Below are positions 1 through 9,048 of a stretch of 52,384 nucleotides of DNA, piece after piece. How positions within the stretch are numbered: position 1 is the first letter of the stretch; every line of letters begins with the position of its first letter. The stretch covers positions 1 to 52,384 of the forward strand of contig JBILHS010000025.1 of the NCBI GenBank assembly GCA_044350425.1, in the 5' to 3' direction. The stretch is from M3007 sp044350425. GTDB taxonomy: Bacteria; Bacteroidota; Bacteroidia; Chitinophagales; Saprospiraceae. The position numbers and the translations under genes were made by a program. The notes under the pieces are model-generated. The model did no database searches and was not told where the DNA came from. It saw only the letters and a program-made list of their open reading frames with translations.

Positions 1-60
1 AGTTGAAAGTTTCAAGTTGAAAGTTTCAAGTTGAAAGTTAGAAAGTTGGAAGTTGAGGCG
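1..60. repeat. GTTGAAAGTTTCAA-word tandem array
   Basis: A short word alternating agttgaaagt and ttcaagttga is repeated head to tail and becomes imperfect near position 55. The same word family recurs near 522-550, 652-690 and 31925-32072, each time beside a gene end or start. It is cut by the window start, so its full length is unknown. The neighbouring gene begins at 116. No function can be read from it. Confidence 0.8.
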
Positions 61-115
61 TTTGGTAAATTGTTTGGGAAGGCCTAATTTTATAATGAAC
101 TAACATTATAAACCA

Positions 116-493
116 ATGGCAACTTTTTACAGATTTGAAGAAATACTTGCATGGCAGAAGGCCCGGATCTTATGTCAAATCATCAAGCCTTTGACAGAAC
201 GAGAGGGCTTTTCGAGAGACTATAAACTAAAAGACCAGATACTCTCTTCGTCTGGGTCTGTAATGGACAACATTGCAGAAGGTTATGAACGGCAGACAAA
301 TAAGCAGTTTGTTTATTTTTTATATATTTCAAAAGGCTCGTGCGGTGAAGTTCGTTCACAGTCTTATCGCGCTTTGGATTTTAAATATATCACCCAGGAA
401 GAATTTGAAGACATTTATAGAAGAGCGCTGGAAATCAGCAAAATTCTACACGGCCTGATCCTAAAACTTCAGCCCCCCGACAAAACCCCTTGA
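116..493 (+). CDS. Four-helix-bundle protein (S23/TIGR02436 type)
   Basis: A 125-residue protein with the usual hallmarks of the family first seen inside 23S rRNA intervening sequences: an N-terminal F-E-x-x-x-A-W-Q-K-A stretch, a central N-I-A-E-G-Y-E-R motif (about residues 52-59), then F-x-Y-F-L-x-I-S-K-G-S-x-G-E-V, all in a helical context. Length matches the family (110-130). Relatives include the Avd accessory protein of diversity-generating retroelements, but no reverse transcriptase or 23S gene is nearby, so the biochemical role is unknown. A decayed copy of its 3' end lies at 567-683 and short tandem repeats flank it. The ATG at 116 is the first good start. Confidence 0.85.
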   Translation: MATFYRFEEILAWQKARILCQIIKPLTEREGFSRDYKLKDQILSSSGSVMDNIAEGYERQTNKQFVYFLYISKGSCGEVRSQSYRALDFKYITQEEFEDIYRRALEISKILHGLILKLQPPDKTP

Positions 494-566
494 CTGACCT
501 AATGCACAAATCCCAGGCCCTACAAAACTTGAAACTTGAGAACTTGAAACGGTATTACTTACACGG

Positions 567-683
567 GCATTAGAAATCAGCAAAATATTGCTCGGCCTGA
601 TCGAAACGACAAAACCCCTTGAGTTGGCCAATGTACAAAACCCAGGCCCCCTAAAACTTGAAACTTTAAAACTTGAAACTTGA
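567..683 (+). pseudogene. Remnant of a second four-helix-bundle gene (3' end)
   Basis: Reading from 567 gives ALEISKILLGLIETTKPLE, which aligns with the C-terminus of the gene at 116-493 (ALEISKILHGLI...). The following non-coding text (caaaaccc, cccaggcc, then aaaacttgaaac repeats) also matches the DNA after that gene. The frame runs through the aacttgaaac repeats and stops at 681-683. No upstream part of the gene is present, so this is a duplicated and truncated 3' end. The repeats at 522-550 and 652-690 flank it. Confidence 0.7.
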
Positions 684-2127
684 AACTATCATAGGCATTC
701 CGAAAGGGCACCCACAAGGGAGACTCGTTGCAGCATTTGTAGCACTGAGCCTGCTCGCCATTTTTTCAGGGTTGTATCTGGAAATGACTTGGTTGAGTTT
801 ACTTCCGGCTGGCCTGGCAGTGGTTTGGCTTGCCATGGTGGATATTCGAAAGGTGTTTTTCCTGATGATCGGTTCTATCCCGCTTTCCACTGAAGTGGCT
901 TTACCGGGCGGTTTGGCTACCGACCTGCCTTCTGAACCTTTGATGTGGCTGCTTACCCTGGCCGGGGTAGCCTGGTTTTCTAAAAACTGGCGAAATGTAG
1001 ATGTTCGGTTCTTTCGCCATCCGATCACGCTTGCTCTGTTCGCTCATTTATTTTGGATGATGGTCTGCGTCGCCACCTCCCAAAATTTTATCATTTCTTT
1101 CAAATCATTCCTGGCCAAAAGCTGGTACGTGATTGTTTTTTACTTTTGGGCAGCGCGTTTCCTGAACACCGAACGCGATTTCAAGGCCCTGATGTGGTGG
1201 TTTTTTGTGCCCCTGTTTTTTGCCACGATCACTGTAGTGTACCGGCATGCCGGCTATGATTTTTCTTTTGAAAGCATCAATGGTTGTCTCGAGCCGTTTT
1301 TTAGAAACCACGTGATGTATGCCTGCTTATTGGCGATTTTTTTACCCTTTGCCTGGTATGGCACCTATTGGTATCGACGGTATTCCGGAGCCTGGTGGCT
1401 TTTGGTTTGTGGCGTGCTGGTGTTGCTGGCCGGCATTTATTTCGCTTACACCCGAGCTGCTTATGGCGCCTTGGTATTAGCTATGGGTGTGTATTGGGTG
1501 GTTCGAGGAAAATTAATGAAAGCCGCATTGGTCGCAACAACCTTGGTTCTTGCCGGGTTTATAACCTTTGTGGGCACCCGTGACAACTGGTTGTTATTTG
1601 CACCCGAGTTTGAAAAGACCATCACCCACCAGCGTTTTGACCGACTCCTGGAAGCCACTACCAAACTGGAAGACATCTCAACCATGGAGCGCGTGTACCG
1701 TTGGGTAGCAGCCTCCTACATGATCCAAGAGCGGCCTGTGATGGGTTTTGGTCCGGCCACTTTTTATACCCATTACAAGAACTATACGGTCACCAGTTTC
1801 CGTACCTATGTCTCGGACAATCCGGAAAAATCAAGTACCCACAACTATTTTCTGATGGTGGCTGTTGAGCAGGGCTTACCGGGTCTGCTATTCTTTGTAT
1901 TATTTTGCGTGGTGGTGATGCTGAAAGGGGAATCTGTCTACCATCAAACCAGGGAACGCAGTACCCGGGTGGCCCTGCTTTCCGCCCTGCTATGCTTTGT
2001 GCTTATCAACATTCTGATGCTGATGAATGACTTCATTGAGACCGACAAAATTGGATCCTTGTTTTTTCTGACTGCGGCCATTCTGGTGAATATTGATTTG
2101 AAAAACAGATTGTCATTGGATCAATAA
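673..2127 (+). CDS. O-antigen ligase/polymerase-like membrane protein
   Basis: A 484-residue polytopic protein with about ten hydrophobic segments. A periplasmic loop before the last segments carries G-F-G-P-A-T-F and then S-T-H-N-Y-F-L-M-V-A-V-E-Q-G-L-P-G-L, the conserved H-N-x-x-L-x-x-x-x-E-x-G pattern of the Wzy_C/WaaL family. These enzymes join or polymerise undecaprenyl-linked glycans at the periplasmic face. No other glycan genes adjoin, so the substrate is unknown. The first available start is a TTG at 673 inside the aacttgaaac repeat, with a stop just upstream at 667-669. The first ATG in frame (784) falls inside the first membrane segment, so the repeat may have replaced the native start. 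Confidence 0.8.
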   Translation: MKLETIIGIPKGHPQGRLVAAFVALSLLAIFSGLYLEMTWLSLLPAGLAVVWLAMVDIRKVFFLMIGSIPLSTEVALPGGLATDLPSEPLMWLLTLAGVAWFSKNWRNVDVRFFRHPITLALFAHLFWMMVCVATSQNFIISFKSFLAKSWYVIVFYFWAARFLNTERDFKALMWWFFVPLFFATITVVYRHAGYDFSFESINGCLEPFFRNHVMYACLLAIFLPFAWYGTYWYRRYSGAWWLLVCGVLVLLAGIYFAYTRAAYGALVLAMGVYWVVRGKLMKAALVATTLVLAGFITFVGTRDNWLLFAPEFEKTITHQRFDRLLEATTKLEDISTMERVYRWVAASYMIQERPVMGFGPATFYTHYKNYTVTSFRTYVSDNPEKSSTHNYFLMVAVEQGLPGLLFFVLFCVVVMLKGESVYHQTRERSTRVALLSALLCFVLINILMLMNDFIETDKIGSLFFLTAAILVNIDLKNRLSLDQ

Positions 2128-2130
2128 CTT

Positions 2131-2199
2131 CAGACTGCTGGACATTTTGACACCAGACGTTGGACTTGCACTCTAAAAGGTTAAAAATCACGCAGTTGC
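2131..2199. repeat. Dispersed 69-bp repeat, copy 1
   Basis: This stretch matches 20587-20655 over 69 bp with about nine mismatches and no gaps (shared landmarks: ctggacattttgaca, tggacttgcactctaaaa, taaaaatca). Both copies sit just upstream of a plus-strand gene start (the RND pump here, a secreted protein there) and both are followed by a partly inverted gtcaaaatg segment. It is non-coding. Confidence 0.75.
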
Positions 2200-2280
2200 T
2201 CAATCTGATCCAGGAAGCAATGTCAAAATGACCCCAATGACTCAATGACCAAATCACCCAAACGACCTAATTTCCAATCT

Positions 2281-5200
2281 ATGAGCCTACCAGACTTCTC
2301 CCTCCGCCGCCCTGTTTTCGCAACAGTGATGAGCATCCTCATCATCTTCTTTGGGGTGGTAGGCTACACTTTCCTTGGAGTACGGGAATATCCAGCCATT
2401 GATCCGCCCAACATTACTGTAAGCACCAAATACACGGGTGCCAATGCAGAAGTCATTGAAAGTCAGGTCACTGAGCCCCTCGAACGCTCGATCAATGGCA
2501 TTGCCGGTATCCGAACCATCTCCAGTTCTTCTGCGTTAGGCAACAGCAGCATAACCGTCGAATTCGATCTGGGTATTGATCTGGAACAAGCCGCGAATGA
2601 CGTACGCGACAAGGTGAGCCAGGCCCAGCGCAATCTCCCGCAGGACATTGATGCCCCGCCTGTTGTAACCAAAGCCGATGCGAGTGGCGACCCCATCCTA
2701 TTCGTCCCCATCCAGAGCAGCACCCGCAGCATCATGGAGCTCTCGGATTACGCTGAAAATGTCATTCGGGAGAAAATACAGACCATCCCGGGAGTATCCG
2801 CCGTGAATGTATTTGGCTCCAAACTCCCGGCCATGCGCCTTTGGATGGACCCGTCCAAGATGAACGCCTTTGGTCTCACCGCTCAGGATGTCCAGACTGC
2901 TCTGGACCGCGAAAACGTAGAACTTCCCGGCGGAAAACTCCGCGGAGATGTGACAGAAATGACGGTAAAAACCTTTGGCCGACTGCGTACCGAGGAAGAA
3001 TTCAACGATATGATCATCCGGCAAGTGGGCAGCAGTACTATCCGCTTCAAGGACATCGGAGAAGCCGTGTTAGGTCCTGATAATGAAGAGACCGGCGCAA
3101 GACGCAACCTGGTACAAGGGGTGTCCATGGCGATCATTCCACAGCCGGGCAGCAACTGGGTAGAGATCACGGATGAATTTTACCGCCGTTTCGACCAGAT
3201 TCAAAAAGACCTCCCGCCAGATATCGTGATGAGCATTGGCATTGACAAAAGCCGTTTTGTTCGCCGGGCCATCAGTGAGGTGACCGAGACCCTTTTTATC
3301 GCCATCGGACTGGTGGTACTGATCATATACCTGTTCTTCCGCAACTGGATCATTGCCCTCCGTCCCCTGATTGACATCCCGGTTTCGCTGATCGGAGCAT
3401 TTTTCCTGATGTACCTTTTTGGCTTCAGTATCAATGTATTGACCCTGCTCGCGATCGTGCTGGCTACCGGTCTTGTCGTGGATGATGGCATTGTGGTCAC
3501 CGAAAATATTTTTAAAAAGCGGGAAGCTGGCATGGACAAATGGACCGCTGCAAGGGAAGGCACCAAAGAGATCTTTTTTGCAGTCATCAGCACGTCCATT
3601 ACACTGGCCGTGGTGTTCATTCCGGTAATATTCCTGCAAGGATTTACGGGGCGATTGTTCCGGGAGTTCGGGATTGTAGTGGCTGGTGCAGTACTGATCT
3701 CCGCTTTTGTATCCCTGACTTTGACCCCGGTGCTAAATGTAAAACTCGGCGGAAATGTAACCACCCATGGCCGCTTTTACAATGCAACCGAACCGTTTTT
3801 TAAAGGCATGGATCGCGTGTACGGAAATGCCCTGCGCTCCTTCATGGGTTTTAAATGGTGGAGTCTGGTCATCCTGATCGCTTGTTTTGGCATGATCTGG
3901 TATTTTCAGGGGACCATCAAAAGTGAGCTTGCACCGCTGGAAGACCGCAGCTTTATCCGAACCTCCGTAACTGCCCCGGAAGGCACTGATTATGATAAAA
4001 TGGAACGGATCATTTATGGTCTTTCCCAAAAGATCATGGACTCCATACCTGAAAACAAGATGGTATTTGGCATCGCGGCACCTGGATTTGGCACGGCCAG
4101 CACCAATTCCGGCTTCGTTAGTCTCCTGCTGACCGACCCGGAGAAGCGCGAGCGCAGTCAGATGCAGATCTACAACCAGATCCTCTCCATGAGCAAAAAA
4201 ATGCCTGAGGCAAGGATGTTCCCCAATCAGGACGAGACCATTTCCATTGGATTCGGGCGCGGGCTCCCGATTCAATTTGTAATTCAGACCCTGGATTTTG
4301 AAAAGCTCAAAACGGTCGTTCCGAAATTTTTGGATGCCGCCCGAAAAGACCCGGTTTTTGCCAATGTGGATGTGAATTTGAAATTCAATAAACCCGAATT
4401 ACAAGTCATCATTGACCGCCTGAAAGCTGCCGAACTGGGTGTAAGTGTCCTGGATGTGAGCCAAACCTTACAACTCGCCCTCTCTGGACGTCGTTTCGGT
4501 TATTTTCTTCAAAATGGCCGCCAGTATCAGGTGATTGGGCAGGTGGATCGGGCCAACCGGGATGAACCGCTTGACCTTGCGGCACTTTACGTCCGCAATG
4601 CAGCGGGAGAAATGGTGCAACTCGACAACATAGTCAGGTTTGAGGAAACGAGCAGCCCGCCGCAACTTTATCACCACAACCGATATAAATCTGCCACCAT
4701 CAGCGCCGCCCCTGCTCCCGGAAAAACACTCGGCGAAGGCATTGAAGTCATGGAGCGAATTGCTGGTGAAGTCCTGGATGAGACCTTCCAGACCGACCTT
4801 ACAGGCTCTTCCCGCGATTTTAAAGAAAGCAGCGGCAACACCTCTTTTGCCTTTATCCTGGCTCTGATGCTGATCTATCTCATTCTTGCTGCGCAGTTTG
4901 AGAGTTTCCGCGACCCCTTCATCATCATGCTCACCGTTCCGCTTGCCATTGCGGGAGCCTACCTCAGTCTTTCTGTTACCGGCAATACCTTCAATATCTT
5001 TTCCCAAATCGGGATGATCATGCTGATTGGACTCGTAACGAAAAACGGGATCCTGATCGTCGAATTTGCCAACCAAAAACGCGATTCCGGCATGCCCAAA
5101 AGCGAGGCCGTGTGGGAAGCTGCTCAGGCGCGTCTCCGCCCTATCCTCATGACCACACTCGCTACTGCCCTGGGCGCCTTGCCGATTGCACTCTCCTTCG

Positions 5201-5349
5201 GAGCCGCCAGTACCAGTCGCATCGGACTGGGGGTCGTGGTGGTCGGTGGATTGATGTTTTCTTTGGTGCTTACCTTGTTTGTGATTCCGGCGATGTACCT
5301 GTTTTTGAGTGGGAAGAAGCGGAGTTCGGCGCCCTGGAGCAAGGAGTGA
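2281..5349 (+). CDS. RND multidrug efflux permease (AcrB/HAE1 family)
   Basis: An inner-membrane proton-driven pump of 1022 residues from the start chosen here. The ATG at 2281 begins MSLPDFSLRRPVFATV, the usual N-terminus of the family; a frame-open ATG 36 bp upstream (2245) would add 12 atypical residues. The TM4 proton-relay pair is present in G-L-V-V-D-D-G-I-V-V (about residues 400-401), and the TM10 lysine in V-T-K-N-G-I-L-I-V-E-F (about 920). Two porter/docking halves and twelve membrane segments are evident. Such pumps normally need a HlyD-type adaptor and a TolC-like channel, usually encoded next door; neither is here, so it is an orphan subunit in this window. The substrate is unknown. 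Confidence 0.93.
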   Translation: MSLPDFSLRRPVFATVMSILIIFFGVVGYTFLGVREYPAIDPPNITVSTKYTGANAEVIESQVTEPLERSINGIAGIRTISSSSALGNSSITVEFDLGIDLEQAANDVRDKVSQAQRNLPQDIDAPPVVTKADASGDPILFVPIQSSTRSIMELSDYAENVIREKIQTIPGVSAVNVFGSKLPAMRLWMDPSKMNAFGLTAQDVQTALDRENVELPGGKLRGDVTEMTVKTFGRLRTEEEFNDMIIRQVGSSTIRFKDIGEAVLGPDNEETGARRNLVQGVSMAIIPQPGSNWVEITDEFYRRFDQIQKDLPPDIVMSIGIDKSRFVRRAISEVTETLFIAIGLVVLIIYLFFRNWIIALRPLIDIPVSLIGAFFLMYLFGFSINVLTLLAIVLATGLVVDDGIVVTENIFKKREAGMDKWTAAREGTKEIFFAVISTSITLAVVFIPVIFLQGFTGRLFREFGIVVAGAVLISAFVSLTLTPVLNVKLGGNVTTHGRFYNATEPFFKGMDRVYGNALRSFMGFKWWSLVILIACFGMIWYFQGTIKSELAPLEDRSFIRTSVTAPEGTDYDKMERIIYGLSQKIMDSIPENKMVFGIAAPGFGTASTNSGFVSLLLTDPEKRERSQMQIYNQILSMSKKMPEARMFPNQDETISIGFGRGLPIQFVIQTLDFEKLKTVVPKFLDAARKDPVFANVDVNLKFNKPELQVIIDRLKAAELGVSVLDVSQTLQLALSGRRFGYFLQNGRQYQVIGQVDRANRDEPLDLAALYVRNAAGEMVQLDNIVRFEETSSPPQLYHHNRYKSATISAAPAPGKTLGEGIEVMERIAGEVLDETFQTDLTGSSRDFKESSGNTSFAFILALMLIYLILAAQFESFRDPFIIMLTVPLAIAGAYLSLSVTGNTFNIFSQIGMIMLIGLVTKNGILIVEFANQKRDSGMPKSEAVWEAAQARLRPILMTTLATALGALPIALSFGAASTSRIGLGVVVVGGLMFSLVLTLFVIPAMYLFLSGKKRSSAPWSKE

Positions 5350-5394
5350 ACAGGGAGGGTATTTCAAACATGAGTCATCCTTAAATTTTGAGCG

Positions 5395-5480
5395 TGCCGG
5401 GCCTCGGAGAGGCTTAACGTTTGTAGAAAATGGAATTTTTGATTTGGATGGACCTCGTAGAGGTCTAACATTTCCGCCAC
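5395..5480. repeat. REP-like palindromes after the RND gene
   Basis: Two short palindromes, gcctcggagaggc and gacctcgtagaggtc, lie about 55 bp apart. Each is followed by a taacnttt tail, and the first by gtttgtagaaaa. The same palindrome-plus-ttTGTAGAAA layout recurs at 18907-18937. This looks like a dispersed REP-type intergenic family. It also falls where transcription of the pump gene would end. Confidence 0.55.
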
Positions 5481-5613
5481 AGCAGGTGTTCCACTAAGCG
5501 TACCCAAGCGCCATCCTCGCCGTGCCTGTGGTCATTTGACCATAACCGTCAGGCTAAGCCTTATACAGCATCATTTCACCTGAAATTGAGCTTCCCGATA
5601 AATCGGGATTGTT

Positions 5614-5842
5614 GGCGAGGACGCTAGGGCTGTACGGAATGTTTAAAAAAGCCGCATCGCGGCGAAATGTCGGTAGAAATAACGGCGATAATTAGGTCCA
5701 AAGGTGCGTAGCACCGGAACCCTTGGCACGTGTTTCGGTGCTACGCACCTTACAAATCTACCCAAAACGTTATTTCTACCGACATTTCGCCGCGATGCGG
5801 CTGACATGATCAAACATACCGTACAGGCCTAGCGAGGACGCC
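5614..5842. repeat. Nested long inverted repeat
   Basis: A perfect 34-bp inverted repeat (5651-5684 with 5768-5801) encloses a second perfect 15-bp one (5702-5716 with 5736-5750, core aggtgcgtagcaccg). An outer, imperfect pair (5614-5637 with 5819-5842) extends the symmetry, so the block is folded at three levels. It has no ORF. It could be a non-autonomous mobile element or a terminator cluster; no target-site duplication was recognised. The rest of the 5350-6068 gap holds only this, the palindromes before it and a small hairpin near 5593. Confidence 0.7.
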
Positions 5843-6068
5843 AACAACAACGACGGAGCGGAATCTTAAAAGAAGTAACCCTTACCCTGACGATTATGGT
5901 CTTTTGACCTAGCGCCGATTCGGTAAGTACCCAGGCTAAAGTCAGATATTGGTTCAAATGGAAAATATTGCGAACCAAACTGGCCGTAATATCATCTACC
6001 TCATCACAATTTGTGATGAGGCACCCAAAATTCCGGGGAATACGATACAGATTACGACCTTTGCAGCC

Positions 6069-6953
6069 ATGTTGAAAATAGGTACTTCCGACAGCCAAAT
6101 TGCCCTCTGTCAGGCAGCATTCACCCAAACAGCACTCAGCCAGGTTGGCCTTGCAAGCGAATTGATTCTTATCAAAACGCCATCCGGCACAGAACATGGT
6201 CCGGAAGCGGATACTTTTGCGGACAATGCGCTCCTAAACAAAGAGATCCATGACGCACTCCTGCATGGGGCCGTGGATCTCGCGGTGCATGCGATGGAAA
6301 ACTTGCCCGCCGAACAGCCGGAAGGACTCTGTATCACAGCCGTTTCACAACGCCAAAACCCTTCAGATCTTCTCCTAATCCGAAAGGAAGCCTTTGCAGC
6401 GAACAAACTGCTTAAGCTGGCCGAAGGAGCTGTGATCGGAGCCACCTCTCAGCGTAGAATAACACAACTGCGCTCCTTCCGTCCGGATGTTCAATGGAAA
6501 GAACTGGCGGGGGATGCCCCTACCCTGCTGGAAAAACTCAAAAAAGGGGAGTGTGATGCTATTATTTGGTCGGCTGCCATGGTGGAGCGCCTGAGCCCGG
6601 ACCTGACTGATATCGAAGTATTCGAATTGCCCGTCCGCGAATTTGTGCCCGCCCCGGCACAGGGTGTCCTGGCCTGGCAGACCAATCGCGGAGACACCGC
6701 CACCCGATTGCTTTTAAAGCAACTACACCACCCGGATGTTTCCGCCTGTACGAATATTGAACGCCGGGTACTTCAATTGTTGGGAACGGACTTTAAGGAC
6801 GCGCTGGGAGTTTATTGCGAACGGGATGCCGTCGGGAATTATCACGCTTTTGCTGCTTGTGAGATCGAGGGTCAGTTGATCAAGATCAGACTTTCTTCCA
6901 GCACCAGTTTTGGGATGGCGGAGAAACTGGTGGAACAGTTGAGGAAGGGCTGA
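6069..6953 (+). CDS. Degenerate hydroxymethylbilane synthase (HemC)-like protein
   Basis: The 294-residue product from ATG 6069 aligns end to end with porphobilinogen deaminase, but most active-site positions known from the E. coli enzyme are changed. The catalytic Asp84 motif HSMKDVP reads HAMENLP (Asn, about residue 78). Arg11 in ATRxSPLAL is replaced (GTSDSQIAL). The RGN-x-x-TR cofactor contacts read AGD-A-P-T-L. The dipyrromethane cysteine of GGCQVPIG is missing (GTDFKDALG). The Arg pair of SLRR survives as SQRR. It should not work as a normal synthase and may bind another ligand or be decaying, although the frame is intact. No other haem genes adjoin. An upstream start at 5949 would add a 40-residue extension unlike the family. 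Confidence 0.75.
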   Translation: MLKIGTSDSQIALCQAAFTQTALSQVGLASELILIKTPSGTEHGPEADTFADNALLNKEIHDALLHGAVDLAVHAMENLPAEQPEGLCITAVSQRQNPSDLLLIRKEAFAANKLLKLAEGAVIGATSQRRITQLRSFRPDVQWKELAGDAPTLLEKLKKGECDAIIWSAAMVERLSPDLTDIEVFELPVREFVPAPAQGVLAWQTNRGDTATRLLLKQLHHPDVSACTNIERRVLQLLGTDFKDALGVYCERDAVGNYHAFAACEIEGQLIKIRLSSSTSFGMAEKLVEQLRKG

Positions 6954-6970
6954 AGAACGGTTCAATCCTG

Positions 6971-7053
6971 AAACTCAAAAGGGTTTTAAAAAGGGACACC
7001 TCGGAGGTTTTGAAAACCTCCGAGGTGTCCCTTTTTAAAACCCTTTTGAGTTT
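6971..7053. terminator. Perfect 40-bp inverted repeat, bidirectional terminator
   Basis: The left arm 6971-7010 and right arm 7014-7053 are exact reverse complements with a 3-nt loop. The arms contain oligo-A/T and a GC-rich ggacacctcggagg core. It separates two convergent genes and fits a bidirectional intrinsic terminator, though the arms are much longer than needed. Confidence 0.8.
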
Positions 7054-7064
7054 CATCGCCTATC

Positions 7065-8459
7065 CTACTTCCCCCCAAACAACTCTTCCAGCTTAGCACC
7101 CAATTGTTCCCCCCGCAAATTACGGGCAATGATATTCCCTTGACGGTCGATCAACAAGGTTTGCGGAATGGAAGAGACCGAATAAAGTGCTGCATGGGCA
7201 CTTTGCCAGCCCTTCAGGTCACTGATATGGTGCCATGGCAATCCATCCTGTTTGATCGCGTTGCGCCAGGCATTGATCTCGCGGTCGAGGCTCACACCCA
7301 GTACATCGAATCCCTTTTCGTGATATTTGTTGTAAGCAGCTACTACATTCGGGTTTTCCTTGCGACAAGGACCACACCAGCTGGCCCAGAAGTCGATCAG
7401 TACCACCTGGCCGCGCAATTTCTTGAGTGAAAACTGGCTGCTATCCGGAGTCATACCAGCCAGATCAGGTGCTTCAAAGCCCGTCATAAACGTAGACGCC
7501 TTTTTCAGCTCCATTTCCATGGCAGGAATTTCGCCCAGGTTTTTGGAGGTATAGAGATCGATGTATTTTTTGGAGACGGTCGGGTATTGCGGGCTGTTCT
7601 TTGCTTTCAGGGCAGATACCATGCCACCCAGGGCCATCCGATAAGCAGGACTGGAGGAAGGGATCTTTAGCATTTGTTCCTCCGCCATTTTGATCGCCTT
7701 TTCATGCTGAACGCCCAGTTGCAGCTGCATCAAAACATACGCTTCAAATGCATAATATACATCCGGAATCTGCTCAAAAGCCTTATCGCTCAGATCAGCA
7801 AAGCGGAAATATTCTTTCGCATAGAAATCTGATTCTGAACCACCTTGCCAGGCATAATCCGGCGTCATCTGAAGGCTGGCCATGCGCCAAAGCAGTGGGT
7901 TGGCCGTTTTCAGCGAGTCCAGAAATTTTGTTTTGCGTTGACCAAACACTGTGACCCGCTCTTCCATGGTGCGGCGCATGGTGCCGGAGGATTGGTTCAT
8001 TTGCGCCCGTATCTGGGTACTTTCGGTGGCGAACTGCGCCAATCTGGCCTGCAAATCCTCCAATGCCTTGTTGGCAGGAGAATTGACCGTGCGGGCTTTG
8101 GTCATGAACTGTGTGTTGCCCCACATGGTGACCTGTTTCTCTTCTCCGAGGATAATCTTGGCTGTAGATTGCTCATTAGCCCCAACACTATAAAAACGCG
8201 CCGTTCCACCAGGGATGGTAAAAACATAAGCGCTGTCGACTCCGGTTTTGGTGGCCGTAGCGACTACCTTTTTAGCCAGGCCAAAATCTTCGTACAGGAA
8301 AACCTGGTCTGCACTGACCTGGGTGCCGTACAGGCGGCAAGTCAGTGTGACGTTGCTACTGGATTTAGGCGCTTGCTGCGCAGGTTTTGCCGTATTGGTT
8401 TTTTGAAAGGCCCACAGGGACGCGGGCAATAGCAATGCAAGGAAGAGCAGTTTTTTCAT
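7065..8459 (-). CDS. TlpA-family thiol-disulfide protein (DUF4369 + thioredoxin)
   Basis: A 464-residue exported protein. It has a signal peptide (MKKLLFLALLLPASLWAF), a beta-rich DUF4369-like region (about residues 38-130), a helical middle and a C-terminal AhpC/TlpA thioredoxin domain with the redox motif F-W-A-S-W-C-G-P-C-R (about residue 360) and the cis-proline segment S-S-I-P-Q-T. This layout is common in Bacteroidota periplasmic thiol reductases. It is divergent from the RiPP operon and separated from it by about 590 bp, so involvement in that pathway is only a guess; the precursor core has a single cysteine. Confidence 0.9.
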   Translation of the reverse strand: MKKLLFLALLLPASLWAFQKTNTAKPAQQAPKSSSNVTLTCRLYGTQVSADQVFLYEDFGLAKKVVATATKTGVDSAYVFTIPGGTARFYSVGANEQSTAKIILGEEKQVTMWGNTQFMTKARTVNSPANKALEDLQARLAQFATESTQIRAQMNQSSGTMRRTMEERVTVFGQRKTKFLDSLKTANPLLWRMASLQMTPDYAWQGGSESDFYAKEYFRFADLSDKAFEQIPDVYYAFEAYVLMQLQLGVQHEKAIKMAEEQMLKIPSSSPAYRMALGGMVSALKAKNSPQYPTVSKKYIDLYTSKNLGEIPAMEMELKKASTFMTGFEAPDLAGMTPDSSQFSLKKLRGQVVLIDFWASWCGPCRKENPNVVAAYNKYHEKGFDVLGVSLDREINAWRNAIKQDGLPWHHISDLKGWQSAHAALYSVSSIPQTLLIDRQGNIIARNLRGEQLGAKLEELFGGK

Positions 8460-8493
8460 GTTTGGTAAAGTCCTTTTTTGTCAAATTTGGTCG

Positions 8494-8501
8494 CAAAAAT
8501 A
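8494..8501 (-). promoter_or_regulatory. Candidate -7 box for the TlpA gene
   Basis: On the minus strand this reads TATTTTTG, matching the Bacteroidota -7 consensus TAnnTTTG, 34 bp before the start codon. No convincing -33 TTG was found at the expected distance. Confidence 0.3.

Positions 8502-9048
<547 letters not shown>

Noticed and set aside
116..493. Avd of a diversity-generating retroelement
   Set aside because: No reverse transcriptase and no template/variable repeat pair with A-specific changes was seen in the window.
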